From the NCBI GenBank assembly GCA_039819485.1, contig JBCBRY010000014.1:41847-105846 (forward strand): a DNA stretch of 64,000 nt, given 5' to 3'. This document shows positions 50,689-59,220 of the stretch, in pieces (position 1 is the stretch's first letter; every line of letters begins with the position of its first letter). The position numbers and the translations under genes were made by a program. Origin of the DNA: UBA6168 sp039819485. Lineage in GTDB: Bacteria > Bacteroidota > Bacteroidia > Chitinophagales > Saprospiraceae. Under the pieces are notes generated by a model. That model worked only from the letters and a program-made list of their open reading frames with translations. It did not search any database and was not told the DNA's origin.

Positions 50689-52098
50689 ATGAGGCAGAGA
50701 AATTCATTGGACCGTCAAGCCATTTTTTATTTGATCTCCAAATTAGAGGATATGATAGACAAAAGTGGAGGGGTCTTCTTCCCGGAAGAAGGTCAATATC
50801 ACCAACTGATCGACTACTACGAAGGTGAATACCTTTTTGAAAGGGCGCTGGAAGTAGTGGACTATGCTATTCTTCAGTACAGTCTGTCCCTCAATTTTCA
50901 TTTGCGCAAGGCCGAAATCCTCCTTCAGAGCGGTTTGGCCGAGCAGGCACTGGCGACACTCGATAAGGTAGACTTTTTAGTTCCCGACTGTTTGACAGCC
51001 AAATTGCTGCGGGCAGAGGGGTTTGCCGCGCTCGACATGCATGCCGAAGCATTGGACCTGTTGGAAGAACTGCAGGCCGAGGTGAAAGGTAATGACCTAA
51101 GTAAAGTCTACACCCACCAGGCACTTATCTACCACTATCAGAAGCAGTACGAACGGGAATACCACATGTTGGCCGCCGCCCTGCGGATCGATTCCAACAA
51201 CAAAGAAGCCCTTTCCCGGATGTGGTACTGCGTAGAGACCGCCCGCAAGCACCAGGAGAGTGTTCAATTGCACAAGATGATCATCGATGAAAACCCGTTT
51301 TCTTCCCTGGCATGGTACAACCTGGGAGCTTCCCAACAATACCTCGCCAACCACGAAGAAGCCATCGAGGCATATGAATACGCCTTTTTGACCAATCCTG
51401 ACTTTGCCTTTGCCTACCGGGCCTGTGCCGAAGTCTGCATGGACATCAAGGACTACCGCCGTGCATTGAATTGCTATCAGGACCTGATCGAACGCTGCGA
51501 GCCCGACGACGATCTTTTTCTATGCATTGGCAAATGCTACGTTCACCTTGGCAACTACGCCGTGGCCCGTACCTTTTTCCAGCGGGCACTGCTCTTTAAC
51601 CCACTCAACGACGAAGCCCTTTTCCATATCGGTACCAGTTATGCTGGCCAGAAGAATTGGAAAGACTCGATCAGTTACTTTCTGAAAGCGATCCGCATTA
51701 ACGAACTCAACGAAGAATATTTCAAAGCTGTCGGCGAAGCTTATTTTCAGATCGGCAACCATAAGGATGCTGAAATACATTTGAAAGCCGCCGCCGATAT
51801 TGCACCGGAATTGGCCGACTACTGGATACGGCTTGCCCGCTTCTATCTGGACACCCAACGCCTTGAAGATGCACTCAGCGTACTGGACGAAGCCGAAGAA
51901 TACACCTTCGGTTCCGAGCTACTGTACTACCGCAGTGCATTCTTGTTCAAGATGGGAAAAAAACGGGAAGCCCTCCTCGTGCTCGAAGAAGCACTCTGTG
52001 AGGATTTTTACGCTCATGACTCCATGTTCCACGTCATGCCCATTATGGCCACCGACTCGGAAGTAAAAGCAGTCATCTCTATTTTTCAACCGGAGTAA
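50689..52098 (+). CDS. TPR-repeat protein
   Basis: A soluble 469-residue helical protein without a signal peptide. Ten or so tetratricopeptide repeats span about 45-440, such as FHLRKAEILLQSGLAEQALA, LAWYNLGASQQYLANHEEAI, AYRACAEVCMDIKDYRRALN, LFLCIGKCYVHLGNYAVART, ALFHIGTSYAGQKNWKDSIS and YFKAVGEAYFQIGNHKDAEI. It probably acts as a protein scaffold in the cytoplasm; the partner is unknown. The ATG is at 50689. It is followed by the first copy of the duplicated 3' cassette. Confidence 0.88.
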   Translation: MRQRNSLDRQAIFYLISKLEDMIDKSGGVFFPEEGQYHQLIDYYEGEYLFERALEVVDYAILQYSLSLNFHLRKAEILLQSGLAEQALATLDKVDFLVPDCLTAKLLRAEGFAALDMHAEALDLLEELQAEVKGNDLSKVYTHQALIYHYQKQYEREYHMLAAALRIDSNNKEALSRMWYCVETARKHQESVQLHKMIIDENPFSSLAWYNLGASQQYLANHEEAIEAYEYAFLTNPDFAFAYRACAEVCMDIKDYRRALNCYQDLIERCEPDDDLFLCIGKCYVHLGNYAVARTFFQRALLFNPLNDEALFHIGTSYAGQKNWKDSISYFLKAIRINELNEEYFKAVGEAYFQIGNHKDAEIHLKAAADIAPELADYWIRLARFYLDTQRLEDALSVLDEAEEYTFGSELLYYRSAFLFKMGKKREALLVLEEALCEDFYAHDSMFHVMPIMATDSEVKAVISIFQPE

Positions 52099-52162
52099 AT
52101 CCGGCTATCTAACTTACTGATTCCTGGTATTGTATTGCGAAAAGAATCAGGAAAAAATTGGA

Positions 52163-52190
52163 CGGCCTCCCTGTGGGGGGCCGTTTTTGG
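52163..52190 (+). terminator. Terminator after the TPR gene (cassette copy 1)
   Basis: ACGGCCTCCC pairs with GGGGGGCCGT (one G-T wobble) around TGT, followed by TTTTTGG and a run of GTTTTTG words. The same stem, with an ACA loop, occurs after the giant T9SS gene at 57609. Confidence 0.88.
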
Positions 52191-52213
52191 TTTTTGGTTT
52201 TTGGTTTTTGGTT

Positions 52214-52306
52214 AAATATGTCATTTTTGATAAAAATGACATATTTGGTAACGACCCTTTTTAAAAACCTCCAATCAAAAATCGTTGATCTTTTAATCGT
52301 TAATCA
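52214..52306 (+). repeat. Duplicated 3' cassette, copy 1
   Basis: Begins with a 15-bp perfect hairpin (AAATATGTCATTTTT, loop GAT, AAAAATGACATATTT) and continues GGTAACGACCC, TCCAATCAAAAATCGTTGAT and CTTTTAATCGTTAATCAA. Copy 2 at 57668-57760 is nearly 90 percent identical over 93 bp. Confidence 0.9.
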
Positions 52307-53026
52307 ATTACTGAGCGGTCAGGTTGCACGTTGCGCTTCGCTAAACTTGCGGCAACGAGAATGCCCTTCGAACGGATTTCCGCTTGTTGAACGACTGAAT
52401 ATCAACCGAGATGGTTATTTAAAATAACCTACTCCCTTTAATCCTAAATACAAGGGTAACCTTTTTGACAAATCCGAATTAATGGCAGCACACTTGCAAG
52501 TCGGTCAGATGGTTTCCATCAAAAATCGACTTTGATTTATTTTTCACCGAACATCAAATCAAAAAATGTTGTTCCAATAGAAAACCCAACTGCCTTCTCT
52601 TATCCATTCCCACCTAACTACCCTGTTTTTCAAACAAGTTATATTATCACATTAGTTACTTTTTTATCCAACAAATAAATTAAGTACTCTGTGCAATCTA
52701 AGTTTTTTAATATTCTTCACTGCCGATGGCGGCGAAGAATAAGATAACTTTTAACACACAGTATAAAGAGCCGCTTAAATTAAAAATACTTGAAATGAAA
52801 ACAATTTCATCTCCATCCAAGGGTCAACCACCCTTATTCTCTCGATTTTTATTCCGAAAGTTTCCTCTGACCCATTCTGTTCTCACCCTGCTTATTTCAC
52901 ATAAAAATACCCATAACCTCTAATTGGATAAAGACGGATCAAGCGTGCTTGATTGGTCTTTATTGATTTGTAATCCTATGGTTTGACTTTCAACCGAACG
53001 GTCAGACCTTTAAAAATCAACAAAAA
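52307..53026. other. Long gene-free leader region of the giant T9SS gene
   Basis: About 720 bp. Hairpins: TATTCTTC/GAAGAATA with inner GCCG/CGGC at 52711-52741, and AAAGAC...GTCTTT with inner ATCAAGC/GCTTGAT at 52930-52961, about 65 nt before the gene start. An ORF at 52726-52923 lacks gene-like features. The rest is AT-rich. Confidence 0.5.
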
Positions 53027-56000
53027 ATGAAAAAAATTTTAAGTCTCCTCACCTTACTGTCCTTTTTTACGCAGTTACCATCTCAGGTGGTAGTAACCGA
53101 TGTATGTTGTTGTTTTGCCGGTGGCACTTTCAATGACAGTGGAAATACCGTCAATGGAAAACAAGAGTTTTTACGTGATGATGGCATATGGGCTATCCGT
53201 TGGTCAGGCACTGAATGGCAAATCAGGGAAGCAACCGGATCGACAATTGCCTACGTCAATCCAACAGACACCCCCACACCACCCTGTACTTCTCTGATTC
53301 CCTGGTCGTTAGGTCCCAGTGGTTGTAACCTGGGGTTTGACATCGGTGTGGTTACGGGCGCGGAATGCGCAACGACCTTGCCGCCGGACTGTGGTCTGGA
53401 TATTTCCTCCTGCCCGGCCGATTTTATGGTATCAAGTTGTGACTTGGCCGATATCGTTCCAACCTCTGCCTTATCATTCTCTGGTAGCCCGACTAATATT
53501 TCCCTGGCCCAGTTTACTGCAGAAGGAGGAGTCGTTTCTACTTCGGCCAATATAACCTCCATTACATACGAAGATGTAGTTGTGGGAAATTGCCCTAAAA
53601 CAGTGACCCGAACTTTTATTGTTTCGGATGATTGTCCAGACGACGAAGTCTGTGTCCAGACCATCACACTTGATGATCCTGCACAAAATACGGTTATCAC
53701 AACGTCGGGCGATTTATGTGTTTTCTCAGCTACTTTTGACCAGACAGGGAACCTCGTAAATGACCGGCCGGAGTACCAGGATTTGCCTGCCGGTAATCTT
53801 TTTATTCGCTGGAATATCACTCAATGGGAAATCGTAATCGGAACCACAGGTGAAGTCATACATTTTAACAGCACCAACACCTTGACGCCTCCGTGCAGCG
53901 CCAATTTCCCGTGGTCGACAGGTCCAAATTCGGCCGGTTGCGGGCCGATCACGGTAGCCGGGCCTGATTGTTCGCCGACAGCACTCAATTGTGACCTGGC
54001 CATCAATTCCTGCCCAGTCGATTTTTCAGTGGTCAGTTGTGATCTGTCTGATATTTTGTCCACCTCAACATTGGCGTTCTCGGCAAATGATTCAAGCATC
54101 ACACAAACTCAGTTTATTGCGGAGGGTGGTACGTTCACAACGGCTAATAATATTACATCCTTTACTTATCAGGATGAGTTGGTTGGGAATTGCCCCAAAA
54201 CAGTGACCCGAACCTTTACAATAGTCGATGATTGCCCTGCTGGCGCCCAATGTATACAGACCATTATCCTGGACGACCCAAGTCAAAACACATTCATCAC
54301 TACCAGTGGTGATTTTTGTATTGCTGCCGATACTTTTGATGTCACGGGAAATTTGGTGAACGGCAGGCCGGAGTACCAGTCGTTGACTTCCGGGGGGGCC
54401 TTTTTTATCAGGTGGTCAGGCACACAATGGGAAATTATAAATGGCAGCTCCGGAGATGTCGTACACTTCAATTCAGCAAATTCATTGACTCCTCCATGTA
54501 GCGCAGATTTTCCATGGTCAGAGGGTCCTCAAGGTGTTGGCTGTGGAACAATTATGGTTGCCGGGCCCGATTGCAGTTCCTGTGATTTGGCAATTACTTC
54601 CTGCCCAACCGACCCAGGTGCCATCGAAGGGTGTACCGCTACAGATGTGTCCTCCAGCTCCTCCCTGCCGTTTTCCACAGCCGTTGCGAATATTACAGAA
54701 ACACAATTCATTGCAGAAGGTGGGGCACTTCTCTCGCTTGGCAATATTACGTCCATTACTTATCAGGATGTTGCCTCAGGCTCTTGCCCAATTGTGGTTT
54801 CCAGAACTTTTACGGTGATGGATGATTGCCCAAATACCGAAACCTGTGTACAAACTTTTATCATTGACGACACCACAGCGCCAGTCATCTCAACCTGCCC
54901 GCCGACATTTAATGTCGAGGGATGTTCAACCGGAGATCTGACGAATGGCGGGCTGACGAGTTTAGCCTTTTCGCCAGTATTGACAAGCGTCTCGTCTTCT
55001 GATTTTGTTAACGAAGGAGGGGTGGTTGCTGATAATTGCAATATTCAATCATATGAGTACCAGGATGCAGTCAATGGTACTTGTCCGATCGTTGTAACCC
55101 GTACCTGGACCATTACAGACCTATGTGGCAACGCAGTCATTTGCAACCAAAACATTTTAATAGAGGACAATATTGCTCCTATGGTGGCTTGTCAAAATAT
55201 CTCCGTTTCACTTTCGGCCAATGGGGATGCGGCCATTACCCCTGTCCAGGTTTTTGATGCACTCAATTCAAATGACAACTGTACGGGCAGTATTACTCCA
55301 GTCTCTGTTTCACCCGATAGTTTTACTTGTTCAAACGAAGGAGCGAATGTGGTGACCCTTACGGCCGAAGACCTTTGTGGCAACCAGGGAAGTTGTTTAG
55401 CCACAGTAACGATTGAAGAGTTGATCACCAATATTAGTATTTCAACTACCGCTGAAAGCTGCGCTGGTGAAGCCGACGGTTCCATTACCGCCGCTGCTGT
55501 TGCTGCGAATGGAGGACAGATTGGTTATTCTATTGATGGGGGTGTCAATTTTAACCTCACCGGAAATTTCACTGGACTGGCTCCTGGAAATTATACTGTT
55601 CTGATCAAAGTTTTGGGTACCCCCAACGTATGCGAAGAGACCGTCGCAGCATCCGTCGCAGCCGGGTCGCCACCACCAACCTGGTACAAAGATTTGGACG
55701 ATGATGGCTATTCCGACGGGGTGACCATAGATAGTTGTGCCCAGCCCGCAGGATATAAATTACCGGGCGACCTTATCTCGTTAAATGGCGACTGCGACGA
55801 CAATGATCCCAACAAATTCCTCGGCAATACGGAAATTTGCGACGGACAGGACAACGACTGCGACGGGACCGTCGATGAAGGCTTTGACGTGGACGGCGAC
55901 GGGGTGACCACCTGTAGCGGAGACTGCGACGACAATGACCCCAACAATTTCCCCGGCAATACGGAAATTTGCGACGGACAGGACAACGACTGCGACGGGA

Positions 56001-57565
56001 CCGTCGATGAAGGTTTTGTAGATACCGATAATGACGGCCTGGCCGATTGTGTTGATCCCGATGATGATAATGATGGCTGTCTGGATGTTGACGATCTAAA
56101 TCCACTGGTTGCTTCACCACCCTTTTTCACAACTCCATGTCCTGCTAATATTGACCTTTGCGGAGCGCAAAATGTATTTTGGGCACCCCCTGTAGCAACG
56201 GATGACTGCGCGATCCCTGCAAGTACAAGCAGTCATGATCCCGGGGACTTCTTTAATGTAGGCACCACTACGGTTACCTATAGTTTTACCGACGCAGGAG
56301 GCAATACCATTACCTGTTCCTTTGACGTAGTCATTCAGGAAGCACCTACCGTAAATATTACTCAAAGTTCCCTTCCAGACTTTTGTCAAGGTTTTGCCAA
56401 CCTCACTGCCAATGTGAGCAACCCCAATCCACCATTGAGTTATTCATGGTCAGGAGGGCTCGGAAGTACCCAAACAGTTACAGCACTAAGCAACGGTACA
56501 TTTACCGTCACTATTACCGACGCGAATGGTTGTGTGGGCACTGCATCGACGGTCGTAAATGTAGCTGTGGATCAAGAACTTTCTGGTTATGTAATGATCG
56601 CCAAAGAAAAACTTGAGACGAAACGCTCAACTGTCAACGGAGGGGGTGTCGGGGTTCTCAACAATGGCGGTGAAGCAAAGCTGGATGACCAATCAGTGGT
56701 CAACACATTTGTAAAGGCAGACAACGTGGACGTCACTGGAGGCAGTACGGCTGCCCAGGTAATTCAATCACCTGCCGGAATAAATTTACCGGATTTCCGC
56801 AGCAGCACCAATAGTAACAACAACCATATCACCGTATCGGCCAATCAAACAGTCACCCTGACGGGCAGCAGCTATGGCAAAATTGAAGTTTTGGAAAACG
56901 CTACCTTGATTTTTGACAATCCGGAAGTATTCACAAAGGAAATCAAGACCAAGGAAGGTGCCACCATAGAGTTTTCACAGCCGACTGAACTTTTAGTCAA
57001 AGGAGAACTATTGATTGATAAGGAAAACGAGTTCAACCCGACGGGGGAGGAAGTAACGGTCTATTTGAAAAAGAAGTTGGAAGTAAAAGAAGATTCAGAT
57101 GTATCGGGAGTAATATACACCAAGGAGAATATTGAGACCAAAGGAGAAAGCGCCAGTAAACCGACCAATATGAACGGCCTGTTCATTGCGAAAGGGGAAA
57201 TCAAATCGGATAAATGGACCAACTGGAACTGGAATCCAAATTGCGCGCTTACCCCACCTCCTGTCAATTCTTTGGCACAGGATGATGGTACTTTAGTCTT
57301 CGGTGAAACAAACGAAAACCGAGTTGGCTTAAAAATCTATCCTAACCCTGCGGGAAATGAAATTACAGTAAGACTGCCCGGTTTTGATGATGAACTACAG
57401 ATAACCTTCTTCGATCAATTTGGACGCACCATCTGGAGGCAAAACCTGAGTGCCGGGCAACGAAACATTGACCTGTCGAACAATCGGTTTGTGAGCGGTA
57501 TTTATTTCGTCAGTGTGGTTTCCGAAGGGCAGAGATTTGTCCAGCGGTTGGTCATTGCGAAATAA
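53027..57565 (+). CDS. Giant modular T9SS-secreted surface protein
   Basis: 1512 aa. Signal peptide 1-19 (MKKILSLLTLLSFFTQLPSQ). Three copies of an unrecognised module (about 24-110, 208-318, 409-518) share RW..TQWEI, NS.N.LTPPCS, and PWS.GP...GCG. Four Cys-rich modules alternate with these and continue to about 710 (ITSFTYQDELVGNCPKTVTR). HYR-like blocks lie near 711-800 and 1028-1105, and SprB-like blocks near 802-882 and 1106-1184. Asp-rich Ca-binding MopRAM repeats are near 920-1000 (DGDCDDNDPNKFLGNTEICD). A strand-rich Lys/Glu domain (about 1190-1400) and a type A T9SS signal (IYPNPAGNEITVRLPG ... GIYFVSVVSEG) close it. Adhesion or matrix function is inferred. The gene is flanked by direct repeats. 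Confidence 0.9.
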   Translation: MKKILSLLTLLSFFTQLPSQVVVTDVCCCFAGGTFNDSGNTVNGKQEFLRDDGIWAIRWSGTEWQIREATGSTIAYVNPTDTPTPPCTSLIPWSLGPSGCNLGFDIGVVTGAECATTLPPDCGLDISSCPADFMVSSCDLADIVPTSALSFSGSPTNISLAQFTAEGGVVSTSANITSITYEDVVVGNCPKTVTRTFIVSDDCPDDEVCVQTITLDDPAQNTVITTSGDLCVFSATFDQTGNLVNDRPEYQDLPAGNLFIRWNITQWEIVIGTTGEVIHFNSTNTLTPPCSANFPWSTGPNSAGCGPITVAGPDCSPTALNCDLAINSCPVDFSVVSCDLSDILSTSTLAFSANDSSITQTQFIAEGGTFTTANNITSFTYQDELVGNCPKTVTRTFTIVDDCPAGAQCIQTIILDDPSQNTFITTSGDFCIAADTFDVTGNLVNGRPEYQSLTSGGAFFIRWSGTQWEIINGSSGDVVHFNSANSLTPPCSADFPWSEGPQGVGCGTIMVAGPDCSSCDLAITSCPTDPGAIEGCTATDVSSSSSLPFSTAVANITETQFIAEGGALLSLGNITSITYQDVASGSCPIVVSRTFTVMDDCPNTETCVQTFIIDDTTAPVISTCPPTFNVEGCSTGDLTNGGLTSLAFSPVLTSVSSSDFVNEGGVVADNCNIQSYEYQDAVNGTCPIVVTRTWTITDLCGNAVICNQNILIEDNIAPMVACQNISVSLSANGDAAITPVQVFDALNSNDNCTGSITPVSVSPDSFTCSNEGANVVTLTAEDLCGNQGSCLATVTIEELITNISISTTAESCAGEADGSITAAAVAANGGQIGYSIDGGVNFNLTGNFTGLAPGNYTVLIKVLGTPNVCEETVAASVAAGSPPPTWYKDLDDDGYSDGVTIDSCAQPAGYKLPGDLISLNGDCDDNDPNKFLGNTEICDGQDNDCDGTVDEGFDVDGDGVTTCSGDCDDNDPNNFPGNTEICDGQDNDCDGTVDEGFVDTDNDGLADCVDPDDDNDGCLDVDDLNPLVASPPFFTTPCPANIDLCGAQNVFWAPPVATDDCAIPASTSSHDPGDFFNVGTTTVTYSFTDAGGNTITCSFDVVIQEAPTVNITQSSLPDFCQGFANLTANVSNPNPPLSYSWSGGLGSTQTVTALSNGTFTVTITDANGCVGTASTVVNVAVDQELSGYVMIAKEKLETKRSTVNGGGVGVLNNGGEAKLDDQSVVNTFVKADNVDVTGGSTAAQVIQSPAGINLPDFRSSTNSNNNHITVSANQTVTLTGSSYGKIEVLENATLIFDNPEVFTKEIKTKEGATIEFSQPTELLVKGELLIDKENEFNPTGEEVTVYLKKKLEVKEDSDVSGVIYTKENIETKGESASKPTNMNGLFIAKGEIKSDKWTNWNWNPNCALTPPPVNSLAQDDGTLVFGETNENRVGLKIYPNPAGNEITVRLPGFDDELQITFFDQFGRTIWRQNLSAGQRNIDLSNNRFVSGIYFVSVVSEGQRFVQRLVIAK
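55791..56018 (+). repeat. Tandem intragenic duplication (MopRAM repeat)
   Basis: Positions 55791-55886 and 55923-56018 match at 92 of 96 bases, offset by 132 bp (44 codons). All four changes leave the frame intact. The repeat encodes the Ca-binding CDDNDPN...EICDGQDNDCDGTVDEG unit. The low divergence suggests a recent duplication or gene conversion. Confidence 0.9.
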
Positions 57566-57608
57566 TACAATTGAACGACAAGTTTATTCATTAACCATAA
57601 AAATTATC

Positions 57609-57638
57609 AACGGCCTCCCACAGGGAGGCCGTTTTTTA
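57609..57638 (+). terminator. Terminator after the giant T9SS gene (cassette copy 2)
   Basis: AACGGCCTCCC pairs perfectly with GGGAGGCCGTT around ACA, followed by TTTTA. The loop is the complement of the TGT loop in copy 1. Confidence 0.93.
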
Positions 57639-57667
57639 GGACAAGACAGTTTTTGGGGGTTTTGGTC

Positions 57668-57760
57668 AAATAGGTCATTTTTGATAAAAATGACCTATTT
57701 GGTAACGATCCTTTTCAAAAATCTCCAATCAAAAATCGTTGATCTTTTAACCGTTCATCA
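57668..57760 (+). repeat. Duplicated 3' cassette, copy 2
   Basis: A hairpin AAATAGGTCATTTTT, loop GAT, AAAAATGACCTATTT (15 bp, perfect), then GGTAACGATCC, TCCAATCAAAAATCGTTGAT and CTTTTAACCGTTCATCAG. The T-to-G change in the left arm is matched by A-to-C in the right arm relative to copy 1. It ends 5 bp before the stop of the convergent bestrophin gene. Confidence 0.9.
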
Positions 57761-57764
57761 GGTG

Positions 57765-58808
57765 TCACATCAACACCCCTTGCTTCGCCTCGATTGGAGG
57801 TGGTAGCTGTGCTTTGCTTTTGCCCAACATTTCCAATAAATCGATCTCAATCACCCGGCACAGGGAAAGCATAGGTATATCATTGCCCAGTCCTTCGAAC
57901 GGGTTCTCGGAATAGTCGCCGACCAATTCCATCATCATGTACACCCAGCCAACCAACATGGTGAAAGGAATGGTCAGCCATACGGGCACATGCGGCAATT
58001 CGTGAAGTTCCGTGACCAATCCAAGCGGTAAGAGGAAAATGAAAATACCCACAAAAATGAAACTACTGCTGCCGTACTGCCGGGGCAATGGGAATTTTTT
58101 AATCCGCTCACATTTGCCCTGGTGTTCATAAAAATGATAGAGGATGGTTTGCAGTTCCATGTGCCGGAAGTCGTCGATGATGCCATCTTCCCGGAGTTTT
58201 TTCAAGTCCTGCGCTTGCTGGTCAATAATCTGTGTAGCCGTATTTTTATAATCGATGAGCCGTTGATATTCATCTTTGGGCAGGAAGTTGGACAGTTCGG
58301 CACTGGTTATTTCATCGTCGAGCAGCCCTACCCCAAAGCGTTTCATCCGCCGTTCGGTCGCCCGCTTCATCATGCCACCCTGGCTGATATGTTCCCACGA
58401 AGTAGGCAACAACAACTGGCTCCGCAGGGCATACAACCATCCAATATGGCGGTAGATCAATTTTTCCCGAATACAGCGTAGCTCTTCGTCGGTGTAGGGG
58501 TTGTCACTGAAATAGTTGCTCGTGAACCCTTTCACGGCACTCCCCCAGGCACGGCTGCTGTTGACAATGGCCCCCCATATTTTTCGGGCTTCCCACAAAC
58601 GGTCATAAGCCTGGTTGTTTTTGAAGCCGATATAAAAGGCAACTGCCGTACCTATGACTGAAAGCAACAGCCACGGAACGTGGATCCAATCCCAGTGGAA
58701 AATTTCAAAGACAACCGTGACGAAAGTTGCCCAGGCACCAATCCAGACCAGATGATGCCCCGTAAACTGCATAATACTCCTAAAGGAAAAATTCTTCTTG
58801 ACGTACAT
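57765..58808 (-). CDS. Bestrophin-family anion channel protein
   Basis: Inner-membrane protein of the bestrophin/UPF0187 family. Family blocks are FTGHHLVWIGAWATFVTVVF in the first helix, AFYIGFKNNQAYDRLWEARK near 58-77, IWGAIVNSSRAWGSAVKGF, and a C-terminal ELVGDYSENPFEGLGNDIPM near 300-320, with the acidic NPFxG...D motif. TM helices are near 25, 50, 240 (FIFVGIFIFLLPLGLV) and 270 (VPVWLTIPFTMLVGWVYM). The length (347 aa) is normal. The ATG is at 58808. Bacterial homologues form pentameric ion channels; the conducted ion here is not determinable. Confidence 0.94.
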   Translation of the reverse strand: MYVKKNFSFRSIMQFTGHHLVWIGAWATFVTVVFEIFHWDWIHVPWLLLSVIGTAVAFYIGFKNNQAYDRLWEARKIWGAIVNSSRAWGSAVKGFTSNYFSDNPYTDEELRCIREKLIYRHIGWLYALRSQLLLPTSWEHISQGGMMKRATERRMKRFGVGLLDDEITSAELSNFLPKDEYQRLIDYKNTATQIIDQQAQDLKKLREDGIIDDFRHMELQTILYHFYEHQGKCERIKKFPLPRQYGSSSFIFVGIFIFLLPLGLVTELHELPHVPVWLTIPFTMLVGWVYMMMELVGDYSENPFEGLGNDIPMLSLCRVIEIDLLEMLGKSKAQLPPPIEAKQGVLM

Positions 58809-59220
58809 GAATGAAAGAGGTATAGTGAAAGATGTAAATTGACATAATTGGACCAGTAAAAACCCAATATTTGAAAGGAAGCAAATGTAAGCTTTGAATT
58901 TCCTATTTCAAATTCCGCAAGAAGCGCTGACCCTCCCACCATAAAACCTGCCCCCCTCAACAAGGCCTCATTGTCAGTATTTATATATTAAAAAAAAATT
59001 CAAGACGTATGAAGAAGAAACCCGAAGGAGTAAAGTGTATTAGAAAATTTTGTCATATATTTCGGCGATGCCACTTTTGGCAGCAATCTACATAAGCTGT
59101 TTTTAGGAAGAAGGCAGATATAGTTACTTTAAAAACATTTGGCAATTCTCCAACGCAACTTCCCAACTCCTCTTCTATATCTATCACTACCTAACCAGCC
59201 TAATTAAAAAACATCCCATT
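58809..59220. other. Gene-free stretch between divergent genes
   Basis: About 410 bp of AT-rich DNA between the bestrophin gene and the GH18-like gene, which diverge. It should hold both promoters; no clear -33/-7 pair, hairpin or repeat was found. Confidence 0.4.

Noticed and set aside
52158..52427. 89-aa frame after the TPR gene
   Set aside because: It reads through the terminator and duplicated cassette; a similar frame at 57513-57806 arises from the second copy of the cassette.
52726..52923. 65-aa frame upstream of the giant T9SS gene
   Set aside because: No signal peptide, composition bias or family pattern; it begins inside a hairpin.
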